Of a stretch of DNA of 38,296 nucleotides, positions 1 to 7,800 are shown piece by piece (position 1 is the first letter of the stretch; every line of letters starts with the position of its first letter). Source of the stretch: Anaerolineaceae bacterium UBA3924 (GTDB lineage: Bacteria > Chloroflexota > Anaerolineae > Anaerolineales > Anaerolineaceae); assembly GCA_002385985.1 (NCBI GenBank), contig DGEO01000017.1, positions 1 to 38,296 of the forward strand, written 5' to 3'. The notes beneath the pieces were generated by a model. That model was not told the origin of the DNA. It saw only the letters and a program-made list of their open reading frames with translations, and ran no database searches. The translations under genes were made by a program, and so were the position numbers.

Positions 1-19
1 GAGATAAATCCCCGACGAA

Positions 20-1699
20 ATGCAGCCAGCGCACCCACAACCATCGCTCGACCGCGGGCAGCTGGCGAAGCTCTTCCAGCTGACCGGGGTGTGGCTGCTG
101 GTCTTCCTGGCCCTGTTTTTCCTCTCCACAGCGCTGCTGTACTTTCTGCGGGTGACCATTGGGCCGGCGTCTTTCCTGCCGGCCCTTCTGCTTTCAATGC
201 CGGCAGGCTGGCTGTTGGCGCGCCGCTCCCGGCTGGAGAGGCGGGCGGTGATTGCGGCTGCGGTGGGGCTGGGCCTGTTTGCGCTGGCAGCGGTGCTGGT
301 CAGCGGGGCGGTTTTTGATATCTCCTGGGACGGGATGGACTATCACCAGCGCTCGATTTACCGGCTGGCAGAGGGGTTCAACCCGGTTTACGAAATCGCC
401 GGGCCGATCGATGAATATTACAACGTCTGGTTCAACCACTATGTCAAAGGTCCCTGGTATTTTGGCGCGGCCCTCTACCGCCTGACCGGCAGCATCGAAT
501 CCGGCAAGGCGATCAACTGGCTGATGCTGGCGGCGGCCGCCTGCCTGAGCCTGGCATTCTTCCTGCGCCAGCCGTGGCTGGGCGGCTGGCAGGCCGCGCT
601 GATCGGGCTGATGCTGGCGGCCAACCCGGTGGCGCTCAGCCAGATCTTCAGCTATTACATCGACGGGCTGGTGGCTTCAGCCCTGCTGATCACCGTGCTG
701 GCGCTGGCGCTGTACCGCGAAAGCGAGCCGCTCAGCGGGGCGCTGGGGCTGAGCGCGGCGATGGTGATCGGGCTGAATATTAAGTTCACCGCCAGCGCGT
801 ATATGGCGGTCTTCGTCGGGCTGGGCTGGCTGTACCTGCTGTGGCGTGCCCGCTCGCGCGCTTTTGCCCTGCGGCTGACGGCTGTGCTGGCCGCCGGGGG
901 CCTACTGGGCCTGCTGCTGGCCGGGTATTCCCCCTACGTGACCAACACCCTGCGCCACGGCAATCCCCTTTACCCGCTCCTGGGCGGGGAGGAGTATAAC
1001 CAGGCCTACATCATCCAGCAGCAGGCTCCGCCCGATTTTCTCAACCGGGGGCAGGCGGAAAAGCTGGCCCTCTCGCTGTTTGCCCGTGCGGGGAATGAGG
1101 TGATACCCGGATCCCTGCAGCTGAAGGCGCCCTTCGCGGTGCAGCGGGATGATCTGATCGCCTTCTTCAACGTCGACGTGCGCTACTCGGGATTTGGCCC
1201 CTGGTTCAGCGGGGCGCTGCTGCTGGCCGGGCTGGTGCTGATCGCTGGAGCCGGCGAAGACCGCCGCCGGGCGGCGCTGGCGCTGGGCTGCATGGCCCTG
1301 GCGGCCGGGTCCACCTTCATCAACAGTGAAAACTGGTGGGCGCGCTACGCGCCGCAGATCTGGTGGGTGCCGGTGATCGCGCTGGCCTTGGGGCTGTCGC
1401 TCAAAGCTCGCCCGGTCCGGCTGCTGGCGGCCCTGCTGGCGGCGGCGCTGGCGCTCAACCTGGGCATGGTCGCCGGGCCGATCACCTATTACAACCTGCG
1501 CTCCACCCGGGAGATCGCGGCCCATCTGGAGACTCTGGCGGACTCCCCCGAGCCGGTGCTCTTTTCCGCCGGTCCGTTCGCCGGGTGGGTCTACCGGCTG
1601 GAGCGCTACGGCGTGCCCTATCAGCTGGTGACCGAGGCGGAGCTGCCCTGCCCGCAGCACCTGCCGCTGGCGGCTTACTCCCCGGCACAGTGCCCGTAG
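20..1699 (+). CDS. polytopic membrane protein, GT-C-like glycosyltransferase
   Basis: This 559-residue protein has a charged N-terminus and many hydrophobic segments: about residues 22-48, 50-66, 74-95, then several between 165 and 320, and more between 395 and 490. An acidic motif (WDGMDYH) sits in the first large loop, where GT-C-fold enzymes such as the PMT/GT39 families carry a catalytic Asp. A later stretch (GNPLYPLLG) is also typical of bacterial GT-C proteins. The likely role is transfer of a sugar from a lipid-linked donor outside the membrane. That is a fold-level inference, and the substrate is unknown. An in-frame stop at 5-7 precedes the ATG, so the gene is complete. It may be functionally linked to the secreted GH26-like protein downstream. 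Confidence 0.7.
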   Translation: MQPAHPQPSLDRGQLAKLFQLTGVWLLVFLALFFLSTALLYFLRVTIGPASFLPALLLSMPAGWLLARRSRLERRAVIAAAVGLGLFALAAVLVSGAVFDISWDGMDYHQRSIYRLAEGFNPVYEIAGPIDEYYNVWFNHYVKGPWYFGAALYRLTGSIESGKAINWLMLAAAACLSLAFFLRQPWLGGWQAALIGLMLAANPVALSQIFSYYIDGLVASALLITVLALALYRESEPLSGALGLSAAMVIGLNIKFTASAYMAVFVGLGWLYLLWRARSRAFALRLTAVLAAGGLLGLLLAGYSPYVTNTLRHGNPLYPLLGGEEYNQAYIIQQQAPPDFLNRGQAEKLALSLFARAGNEVIPGSLQLKAPFAVQRDDLIAFFNVDVRYSGFGPWFSGALLLAGLVLIAGAGEDRRRAALALGCMALAAGSTFINSENWWARYAPQIWWVPVIALALGLSLKARPVRLLAALLAAALALNLGMVAGPITYYNLRSTREIAAHLETLADSPEPVLFSAGPFAGWVYRLERYGVPYQLVTEAELPCPQHLPLAAYSPAQCP

Positions 1700-1746
1700 C
1701 GGATTTACAGATTTGTCAGGCCCGGAAGCGCGGGAAGGATTCTCTC

Positions 1747-1752
1747 TATAAT
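1747..1752 (+). promoter_or_regulatory. -10 box (TATAAT) for the GH26-like gene
   Basis: A perfect TATAAT lies in the gap after the membrane-protein gene. It would start a transcript near 1759 with a leader of about 50 nt carrying a GGGAGA ribosome site before the GTG at 1810. No good -35 sits at 16-18 bp; a TTGTCA at 1713 is too far away. Confidence 0.55.
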
Positions 1753-1809
1753 GGATCAACAATCCGGCGGACGAGTGCCGGACACTATGAACCATTACAG
1801 GGAGACCTC

Positions 1810-2892
1810 GTGAAGCGCTTATCTCACCGACATCTGCTGGCCGCGCTGGCCGTCGTGCTGATCGCGCTGGCCGTTCTGCAGCCGGCTCCTGCCGGCGCCC
1901 AGTCCAGGGCTGATCGCGTCTACCTGCCCTTCGTGTCCAGCGGCGGGAGCAGCGGCATACTGCTGGGCATGTATCCCTCGGGCTGGCTGGGTAACCAGAG
2001 TGTGATTGACGAGCAGCTGCACGGGCTGAGCGAGTGGTCCGGCAAGCAGCTGTCGCTGGTGGGCACGTTCATCAACATCGAGGAGAAAAACTACGAGGCC
2101 GCCATCCGCATGCAGCTGGTCCCGGTTTACGACCAGGGCTACACCCCCTTCATCAACCTGATGACCACAAAGAGCATGGCCGCCATCGCCAGCGGGCAGA
2201 TGGACTCTGCCATCCGGCAGTGGGCCGAGGAGTACAACCGCTTTGTGGACGGCGGGAAGCGCTTCGCCTACATCGCGCCCTTCCCCGAGATGAACGGTGA
2301 CTGGACCTCTTACGGGGAGGACCCGGTCAACTTCAAGAAGGCCTTCCAGCGCCTGCAGGACATCTTTACCTCCGTTGGCGTGCCGCAGGACGCGGTGCGC
2401 TGGGTGTTCGCGCCCAACGGCGCCAGCAAGCCGGAGCACAGGTTCGAGTATTACTATCCCTCCGGTTCGCGCGTGGACGCGGTGGGGTTCAGCGTGTACA
2501 ACTACGGCTACTGCAGCTACCCCGGACTGAGGGGCGGCTGGGCGCCTCTGTGGTCGCTGTCAGGCGAGTACATTGTGCGCATGCAGGCCATGGCCCCGGA
2601 TAAGCCCATCTTCTACACCCAGATGGCCACCTCCTCGCAGACGGCAAACGGGACGGATGCCGAGGCGAAGAATAAGTGGTTCCGCGAGGGCTTCGCCTGG
2701 CTGACGACCAAACCTGCCGTGCGCGCCATTCTGTACTTCAACATCGAGGACGACATCTGCGACATGGCCATGTACCGCACCTGGAAAACGTCGCTGCCGG
2801 ACCGCTATCCCGGCTACCGCGACGCAGTGCAGGGCGCGGGCTTCATCTATATGTCTCCCGAACAGCTGCGAAAGACCAGCCTGCGCCCCTAG
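1810..2892 (+). CDS. secreted GH26-like (beta-mannanase-type) protein, nucleophile position is Gln
   Basis: The protein has 360 residues and a GTG start placed 5-10 nt after GGGAGA. The reading frame stays open far upstream, but only this start gives a clean signal peptide (KR-rich, then a hydrophobic stretch ending about AGAQS, residue 32). Right after it is a short VYLPFV motif. The mature part resembles GH26 endo-beta-mannanases: PEMNG at E160 matches the family acid/base motif (usually HEMNG), and the KPIFYTQ segment around residue 271 aligns with the usual nucleophile segment KPI..aE. The expected Glu there is Gln. The 111-residue spacing fits the family. It may therefore be a binding or scaffold protein, or use another residue. 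The fold assignment is by motif only. Confidence 0.65.
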   Translation: MKRLSHRHLLAALAVVLIALAVLQPAPAGAQSRADRVYLPFVSSGGSSGILLGMYPSGWLGNQSVIDEQLHGLSEWSGKQLSLVGTFINIEEKNYEAAIRMQLVPVYDQGYTPFINLMTTKSMAAIASGQMDSAIRQWAEEYNRFVDGGKRFAYIAPFPEMNGDWTSYGEDPVNFKKAFQRLQDIFTSVGVPQDAVRWVFAPNGASKPEHRFEYYYPSGSRVDAVGFSVYNYGYCSYPGLRGGWAPLWSLSGEYIVRMQAMAPDKPIFYTQMATSSQTANGTDAEAKNKWFREGFAWLTTKPAVRAILYFNIEDDICDMAMYRTWKTSLPDRYPGYRDAVQGAGFIYMSPEQLRKTSLRP

Positions 2893-2937
2893 CCGGTTAT
2901 GACAAATTGCATATAAATTGGATGATAAGTATCCGGA

Positions 2938-2968
2938 AATCCCGTTCTGTGCCCTGCAGAGCGGGATT
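2938..2968 (+). terminator. stem-loop after the GH26-like gene
   Basis: Twelve-bp stem (2938-2949 with 2957-2968, one G-U pair) and a 7-nt loop, 45 nt after the stop. Only a weak T content follows, so this is a poor intrinsic terminator. It could also be a leader element, since the OsmC gene starts 52 nt further on. Confidence 0.45.
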
Positions 2969-2972
2969 ACTG

Positions 2973-2981
2973 TGTTATCAT
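2973..2981 (+). promoter_or_regulatory. candidate extended -10 for the OsmC gene
   Basis: TGTTATCAT matches the extended -10 form TGnTAnnnT seen in front of several genes here. It would start transcription near 2988, ahead of the AAAGGAG ribosome site. No convincing -35. Confidence 0.35.
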
Positions 2982-3019
2982 CAGGTTGCTTGTGAAAATT
3001 ACCACAAAGGAGAACCCTG

Positions 3020-3469
3020 ATGGCGTTGAAAAAATTTAGCGTTGAAGGCAAGATAGTGGATCGTTTTCAGGTTGAGGTGGAGGCGGGCGAGCACAGCATT
3101 ACGATCGACCAGCCCAGGGCTGTGGGCGGCAACGGCGCCGGCCCCTGCCCGGTGGAGTATGTGCTGGCCGGCTTCGCTGCCTGCATTTTGAACGTGATGT
3201 ACGTGGTCGCTCAGGAGCGCTGCGTGGAGCTGCGCGGGGCGAGCGTGCGGCTGGAGGGTGACCTGAACCCGGCGAAGTTCATGGGCAAGCCGACCGAAGA
3301 CCGGCCTGGTTTCCAGGAGATACGGCTGGTGGCGAATATTGATGCGGATATGACCCTGGCGGAGAAGGAAGATTTCCTGGCGGCGGTGGAAGCGCGCTGC
3401 CCGGTGTCCGACAACCTGGCCAGCACCACGCCGGTCAGCGTGGTGCTGGAGGAAAAGGTGGCCGCTTAG
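3020..3469 (+). CDS. OsmC family peroxide-type redox protein
   Basis: This 149-residue protein has the OsmC/Ohr layout. It contains a PxPxE-like segment (GPCPVEYVLAG) and the two family cysteines, C55 in the hydrophobic helix (FAACILNV) and C127 in RCPVSDN. In OsmC proteins these cysteines reduce organic hydroperoxides through a disulfide cycle. The length is normal for the family, and a strong AAAGGAG ribosome site supports the ATG. It is a single-gene unit closed by a strong terminator. It belongs to the broad YhfA/OsmC-like group rather than clearly to Ohr, so the exact substrate is unknown. Confidence 0.88.
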   Translation: MALKKFSVEGKIVDRFQVEVEAGEHSITIDQPRAVGGNGAGPCPVEYVLAGFAACILNVMYVVAQERCVELRGASVRLEGDLNPAKFMGKPTEDRPGFQEIRLVANIDADMTLAEKEDFLAAVEARCPVSDNLASTTPVSVVLEEKVAA

Positions 3470-3503
3470 CGGTGGAATAAGGGTTGTTAGTGGTAGTGAT
3501 TGG

Positions 3504-3529
3504 ACAGGCCTCCCTTACGGGAGGCCTGT
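3504..3529 (+). terminator. terminator of the OsmC gene
   Basis: Perfect 11-bp stem (3504-3514 with 3519-3529) closed by a TTAC tetraloop and followed by TGGGTT, 34 nt after the OsmC stop. The sequence from here to the promoter at 3588 shows nothing else. Confidence 0.7.
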
Positions 3530-3587
3530 TGGGTTAAAGGATGCATCCCCACCCATCCCATCTGGTGCGATTTTTCACAAACTAATC

Positions 3588-3616
3588 TTGACTTCTCCCT
3601 CCAAATCCACTATACT
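3588..3616 (+). promoter_or_regulatory. sigma-70-type promoter of the riboswitch operon
   Basis: TTGACT (3588-3593), a 17-bp spacer and TATACT (3611-3616). This is the best two-box promoter in the window. It predicts a start near 3623, just ahead of the riboswitch. Confidence 0.75.
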
Positions 3617-3634
3617 CGCCTTAACCAAATAGCT

Positions 3635-3758
3635 TACCTTCAGGGCAGGGTGAGGGCTGCGGCCCAATTCCCGATCGGTGGTCATAACCCACGAGCGCTT
3701 CGGCGCAGGACCCGGTGCAATTCCGGGGTCGACGGTACAGTCCGGATGGAAGAAGGTA
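3635..3758 (+). promoter_or_regulatory. FMN riboswitch (RFN element)
   Basis: The conserved RFN blocks are present in order: the P1 5' strand TACCTTC (3635-3641), AGGGCAGGGTG, AATTCCCGATCGGTGG, an ACCCACGAGCG segment, GGTGCAATTCCGG, GACGGTACAGTCCGGATGG, and the P1 3' strand GAAGGTA (3752-3758), which pairs 7 of 7. The family binds flavin mononucleotide and shuts down riboflavin synthesis or uptake genes. Here it precedes an ABC transporter, which points to flavin uptake. Confidence 0.96.
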
Positions 3759-3786
3759 CATGCGCCGCCTACGCGCCTGTTCTCCT

Positions 3787-3814
3787 GCCCTGATGCCGAA
3801 ATCAGGGCTTTTTT
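3787..3814 (+). terminator. riboswitch-controlled intrinsic terminator
   Basis: Perfect 8-bp stem (3787-3794 with 3801-3808), 6-nt loop and six T residues. Bases 3784-3793 are perfectly complementary over 10 nt to 3640-3649 in the 5' conserved part of the riboswitch. This gives an antiterminator that excludes both the terminator and the FMN-bound fold. Confidence 0.92.
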
Positions 3815-3821
3815 GTTGCCA

Positions 3822-4637
3822 ATGAATCGAGACGAACCCCTACCCATGCCCCTGGCCCCGGCCGCCGGCCGGCGCCCCACGCGATGGCTGCCCCGCCAGG
3901 CGCGCCTGCTGCTCATCACCGCCCTCTCCAGCCTGGTGCTGTGGGAAAGCCTGGTGCGCCTGACCGACCTGCCTGCCTTCATCCTGCCCGGTCCGGCCCT
4001 GGTGGCCCGCCGCCTGGTCCAGGCCCTGCTGGACGGCTCGCTGCTGCGTCACAGTTTCTACACCCTGCTGGAGGTGGTGCTGGGGCTGCTGGCCGGAGCG
4101 GTGCTGGCCACCCTGCTGGGCTACCTGCTGGCCAAGTCCATCACCCTGGAGCGGCTGGTTTCGCCCTATCTGGTGGCCACGCAGGCCATCCCGACGGTAG
4201 CCATTGCCCCGCTGCTGGTGCTCTGGTTCGGGCCGGGCATGTTCTCCAAGGTGCTGATCAGCGCGCTGATCGTCTTCTTCCCGGTGCTGGTCAACACCGT
4301 GGTCGGGCTGCGGGCGGTGCCCTCGGACCTGCGCGACCTGATGCGCTCGCTGGAGGCCACACCGGCGCAGACGCTGCGCTACCTGGAGCTGCCGGCCGCC
4401 ATGCCGGTGCTGCTGGGCGGGCTGCGCATCGGGGCCACGCTGTCGGTCATCGGCGCTGTGGTGGGAGAGTTCGTCGGCGCGGACCGCGGGCTGGGCTTCC
4501 TGATCAACGTCGCCCGCGGCCAGTACGACACCGCCCTGGTCTTCGTGGTGGTCTTCACCCTGGTCAACCTGGCCTTGGCGCTCTACGGCGCCGTGGTCCT
4601 GGTGGAGCGCCGCGCCCTGAAGTGGAATCATTTCTGA
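3822..4637 (+). CDS. ribX: ABC transporter permease, predicted riboflavin uptake (RibX type)
   Basis: A 271-residue permease of the BPD_transp_1 family (SsuC/TauC/ThiX-like) with about six membrane segments. A cytoplasmic EAA-type loop around the EATPAQTLRYLELP sequence contacts the ATPase. The FMN riboswitch upstream and the THI5/NMT1-like binding protein downstream match the RibXY arrangement predicted for riboflavin import in Chloroflexota. Without the riboswitch the protein alone would read as an alkanesulfonate or pyrimidine permease. The start is uncertain: ATG 3822 and ATG 3846 are in frame, neither has a good ribosome site, and 3822 lies 8 nt after the terminator T tract. Confidence 0.85.
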   Translation: MNRDEPLPMPLAPAAGRRPTRWLPRQARLLLITALSSLVLWESLVRLTDLPAFILPGPALVARRLVQALLDGSLLRHSFYTLLEVVLGLLAGAVLATLLGYLLAKSITLERLVSPYLVATQAIPTVAIAPLLVLWFGPGMFSKVLISALIVFFPVLVNTVVGLRAVPSDLRDLMRSLEATPAQTLRYLELPAAMPVLLGGLRIGATLSVIGAVVGEFVGADRGLGFLINVARGQYDTALVFVVVFTLVNLALALYGAVVLVERRALKWNHF

Positions 4638-4656
4638 GAATAGAGAGGCACCTTCG

Positions 4657-5652
4657 TTGCGCACCCAGCTTACCCGTCTCATCGCCGCGCTGTTGATTCT
4701 GGCCGCCCTGGCTGCCTGCGCCCCGGCCGAGCCTTCGCCGCAGGCCAGCGCCCCGCTGGCCATCCGCCTGCCGGTTGGCTTTATCCCCAACGTGCAGTTC
4801 GCCCCGCTGTATGTGGCCCTGGAAAAGGGCTACTTCGCCGGGGAGGGCCTGCAGATCACCCTGGATTATTCCATGGAGACCGACAACGTCGCCCTGGTGG
4901 GTGCCAATGAACTGCCCTTCGCCATCGTCTCCGGCGAGCAGGTGCTGCTCGGCCGCCAGCAGGGGCTGCCGGTGGTCTATGTGATGACCTGGTACACCGA
5001 CTACCCCGTCGGCGTGACCGCCCTGGCGGATACCCCGCTGACCTCCCCGCAGGACCTGACCGGCCTGCGCGTGGGCATCCCGGGGACTTTCGGCGCCAGC
5101 TACATCGGCTTCCGTGCTCTACTGGCCGCCGGGGAGGTGCCCGAATCCGCGGTGCGCCTGGACTCGATCGGCTACAACCAGGTGGAAGCGCTGGCCGCCG
5201 GGCAGATCGACGCCGCGGTGATCTACACCACCAACGAGCCCATCCAACTGCAGGCGCTGGGCTACGAGGTGAACACGCTGGCGGTGGCCGACTACCTGCA
5301 TCTGGTCTCCAACGGTCTGATCACCAACGAGCAGACCGCCCGCGAGCAGCCCGAGCTGGTGCGTGCCATGGTGCGGGCCATCCGCCGGGGCATTGAGGAC
5401 ACCGCCGCCGACCCCGAAGGCGCCTACCAGATCTCCCAGAAGTACGTCGAGAACCTCTCTCAGGCCGACGCCGCGGTGCAGCAGGCCATTCTGGCGGCCT
5501 CCATCCAGCTGTACCGCACGCCCGAGGGCCTGGCCCCCGGCGAATCGGACCCGCAGTCCTGGGAGAATATGCAGGCCATCATGCTGGAGATGGGCCTGCT
5601 CACCGGGCCGCTGGACCTCTCGCAGGCCTATTCCAACGATTTCGTCGAGTAA
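4657..5652 (+). CDS. ribY: substrate-binding lipoprotein, NMT1/THI5-like, predicted riboflavin binder (RibY type)
   Basis: 331 residues from a TTG start placed after AGAGAGG. The N-terminus is a lipoprotein signal with lipobox LAAC (C21), so the protein is predicted to be anchored outside the membrane. The body has the NMT1/THI5 pattern: IPNVQFAPLYVALEKGYF, then the EGLQITLDYS and GEQVL segments, and VGIPGTFGASY. This superfamily also binds pyrimidine thiamine precursors and sulfonates. The FMN riboswitch makes riboflavin the likely ligand, which is inference from regulation. It follows the permease by 19 nt and precedes the ATPase by 4 nt. Confidence 0.85.
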   Translation: MRTQLTRLIAALLILAALAACAPAEPSPQASAPLAIRLPVGFIPNVQFAPLYVALEKGYFAGEGLQITLDYSMETDNVALVGANELPFAIVSGEQVLLGRQQGLPVVYVMTWYTDYPVGVTALADTPLTSPQDLTGLRVGIPGTFGASYIGFRALLAAGEVPESAVRLDSIGYNQVEALAAGQIDAAVIYTTNEPIQLQALGYEVNTLAVADYLHLVSNGLITNEQTAREQPELVRAMVRAIRRGIEDTAADPEGAYQISQKYVENLSQADAAVQQAILAASIQLYRTPEGLAPGESDPQSWENMQAIMLEMGLLTGPLDLSQAYSNDFVE

Positions 5653-5656
5653 TCCC

Positions 5657-6433
5657 ATGCCCGCCTGCGACCCTCCCGACGCCCCGACCGGCACCGCCAC
5701 CGCCCTGATGGAGGTCCGCAGTTTGAGCGTGACCTTCCCCGACGACCTGCACGCGCTGCGCAGTCTGAGCTTTGCCCTGCAGCCGCGCTCGTTTGTCTGC
5801 GTGCTGGGCCCTTCCGGCTCGGGCAAGAGCACCCTGCTGCGCGTGATCGCCGGGCTGCTGCAGCCCACCTCCGGGGAGGTCCGCTTTCCGGGACGGGAGG
5901 GCCGCCCGCGCATCGGCTACGTCTTCCAGAATGCCAACCTGATGCCCTGGCGCACGGTGGTGGAGAATGTCACCCTGCCGCTGGAGCTCAAAGGCGTGCC
6001 GGCGGACGAGGCCCGCTACCGCGCCCGCGATCTCATCCGCCTGGCCGGGCTGGAGGGCTTTGAGAACTCCTGGCCGCGCGATCTTTCGGGCGGCATGGCC
6101 CAGCGGGTGGCCATCGTGCGGGCGCTGATCCAGGACCCGGAGCTGCTGCTGCTGGACGAGCCTTTCGGCGCGCTGGACGCGCTCACCCGCGAGCGCATGG
6201 GCCATGAGCTGCTGCGCCTGTGGCAGCTGCAGCAGACCACCGTGCTGATGGTGACCCACTCCATTTCCGAGGCGCTGCTGCTGGCCGACCGGGTGCTGGT
6301 GCTCACCCCGCGCCCGGGCCGGCTGTGCCTGGACCTGCCGGTGGCGTTCCCCCGCCCGCGAAGCGAGGCCATCGTCTACACCCCCGAGTTCGGCGAGCTG
6401 GTGCGCAAGGTCAAGGCCGCCCTGGGGCTGTAA
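5657..6433 (+). CDS. ABC transporter ATP-binding protein of the flavin-uptake system
   Basis: A 258-residue nucleotide-binding subunit with all motifs intact: Walker A GPSGSGKST, Q-loop (VFQNANLMPW), signature LSGGM, Walker B LLLLDEP with the following D-loop, and the switch His in VTHS. It is of the SsuB/TauB/ThiZ type. It begins 4 nt after the binding-protein stop and should power import together with the two preceding genes. An internal ATG at 5708 (MEVRSL) is an alternative start that would drop a Pro-rich, poorly conserved N-terminus. It ends 12 nt from the convergent desulfidase-family gene, and no terminator is visible there. Confidence 0.9.
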   Translation: MPACDPPDAPTGTATALMEVRSLSVTFPDDLHALRSLSFALQPRSFVCVLGPSGSGKSTLLRVIAGLLQPTSGEVRFPGREGRPRIGYVFQNANLMPWRTVVENVTLPLELKGVPADEARYRARDLIRLAGLEGFENSWPRDLSGGMAQRVAIVRALIQDPELLLLDEPFGALDALTRERMGHELLRLWQLQQTTVLMVTHSISEALLLADRVLVLTPRPGRLCLDLPVAFPRPRSEAIVYTPEFGELVRKVKAALGL

Positions 6434-6445
6434 AAACGACCGGGG

Positions 6446-7726
6446 TCAGGCCCCGGTCAGGTGTTGTTCGATCAGCCGGATGACCACCCGGTCGGTTTCG
6501 CGCATGCCCTGGCGGTTCAGCTCGCCCAGGCTGCGCAGGGTGGCCTCGATCTCCGGCCCGACGATGCCGTTGACCGGCGGGATGCCCACGCCCTGCATGG
6601 CCAGATGCGCGAACTCGACCGCCGCCCCCGCCGCGGTGCTCACCTTGTAGGCGCAGGATTCTTTGGCCCCGTCGCACAGCAGGCCGGCGAAGGTGCCGAC
6701 CACCGTCTGCATGGCCAGGGTCATCTGCTCCCAGCCGCCGCCCAGCAGGTGCACGGCCGCGGCCGCCAGGCCGGTCGCCGGGGCGATGGCGCAGCCGCAG
6801 AAGGCGGTCATCTTCCCGGTAATCTCCTTGATGTACACCGTGATCGCCGCGCTGATGGCCAGCGCCCGCAGCAGCTGCTCCCGGCTGGCGCCCAGATGTT
6901 CGGCCAGCGCGTACACCCCCAGGAAATGGGTGATGCCGTGATTGCCCGAGCCGGTGATGGCCATGACTGGCCGGTCCAGGCCGGTCATGCGGGCTTCGGA
7001 GGCTGCGGAGGTCAGGCGCTGCACTTCAAACATGGCCGTGCTCAGGCCGCTGGCGCCGCTGCCGGCGATCGAACCGATGCCCTGGCTGAGCCGGCTGGCG
7101 CCATGGCGCAGGCCCTCTTCCGCCATGGCCCGGTTGAGCTGCACCCCGTCGAGCAGGAAGGAGAACGTCTCCGGGTCCTCGTCGAGGACGGCCTGAATGA
7201 CCTGCCGGAGCGGGTACTGGAGGAGCGAGAGCTGGCATTCGGCTGTCTGCGCGGCGTCCTGAAAGACCACCTGCCCGCCGCGTCGGACCTCGGCCAGGTG
7301 ATCGTGCGCCCCGGCGATGACCGCGCTGGCCTTGCCGGACGGGCCAGAGGCGGTCACCCGCGCGTAGACGCCTTCGGCGTCCTCCAGGCAGGTCACCTGA
7401 ATGCGGTCCCCGTCCAGCCAGGTCTGGACCTCGGCCCGGTGCGCCGCGGTGATATGTTCGAGGATCTCCAGCCGGTGTTCGGGGTGGGGGTAGACCGCCC
7501 CGGCCGCCGCCGCGGCCCTGGCCCCGCGCAGCCCCGTCCCGGGGATGCCCACCAGAATGGCGTTTTTGTACATGTTGGGGCTGAGGGCCACCTCGATTGA
7601 TTCGGCCGGGCCGCCCAGCTCCTGCACGGCGCGGGCGGTCGCATAGGCGATCGAGGCGGCTTCGGTACAGCCCGTGGCGCGCTGGATTTCAGCCTGGAGG
7701 ATGCGGGTCAGGGTGCTGGCGTCCAA
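6446..7726 (-). CDS. cyuA: L-cysteine desulfidase / L-serine dehydratase alpha-type protein (CyuA/UPF0597 family)
   Basis: 426 residues, TTG start preceded by GAGAG. The family hallmarks are GCTEAASIAYA with C20, SPNMYKNAILVGIPGTG, CGCAIAPATG and the ESCAYK segment. These cysteines hold the oxygen-sensitive [4Fe-4S] cluster used to split L-cysteine to pyruvate, ammonia and sulfide. The length matches E. coli CyuA (YhaM). Some relatives act on other substrates, so the reaction is inferred from family. It lies 74 nt downstream of the aldolase gene on the same strand and is probably co-transcribed with it. Confidence 0.82.
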   Translation of the reverse strand: MDASTLTRILQAEIQRATGCTEAASIAYATARAVQELGGPAESIEVALSPNMYKNAILVGIPGTGLRGARAAAAAGAVYPHPEHRLEILEHITAAHRAEVQTWLDGDRIQVTCLEDAEGVYARVTASGPSGKASAVIAGAHDHLAEVRRGGQVVFQDAAQTAECQLSLLQYPLRQVIQAVLDEDPETFSFLLDGVQLNRAMAEEGLRHGASRLSQGIGSIAGSGASGLSTAMFEVQRLTSAASEARMTGLDRPVMAITGSGNHGITHFLGVYALAEHLGASREQLLRALAISAAITVYIKEITGKMTAFCGCAIAPATGLAAAAVHLLGGGWEQMTLAMQTVVGTFAGLLCDGAKESCAYKVSTAAGAAVEFAHLAMQGVGIPPVNGIVGPEIEATLRSLGELNRQGMRETDRVVIRLIEQHLTGA

Positions 7727-7800
7727 TCGACTCTCTTTTTCGGGATATATGAAGGGAAAGGTATAGATGCGGGTTTCAACTTCGGGTGCCGCGGCCGGGC

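Noticed and set aside
3822..6433. Reading the ABC transporter as sulfonate/nitrate (Ssu/Tau) or thiamine-precursor (ThiXYZ)
   Set aside because: The protein families allow it, but the upstream element is an FMN riboswitch and not a TPP one (no CTGAGA/ACCTGA core), so flavin uptake fits better.
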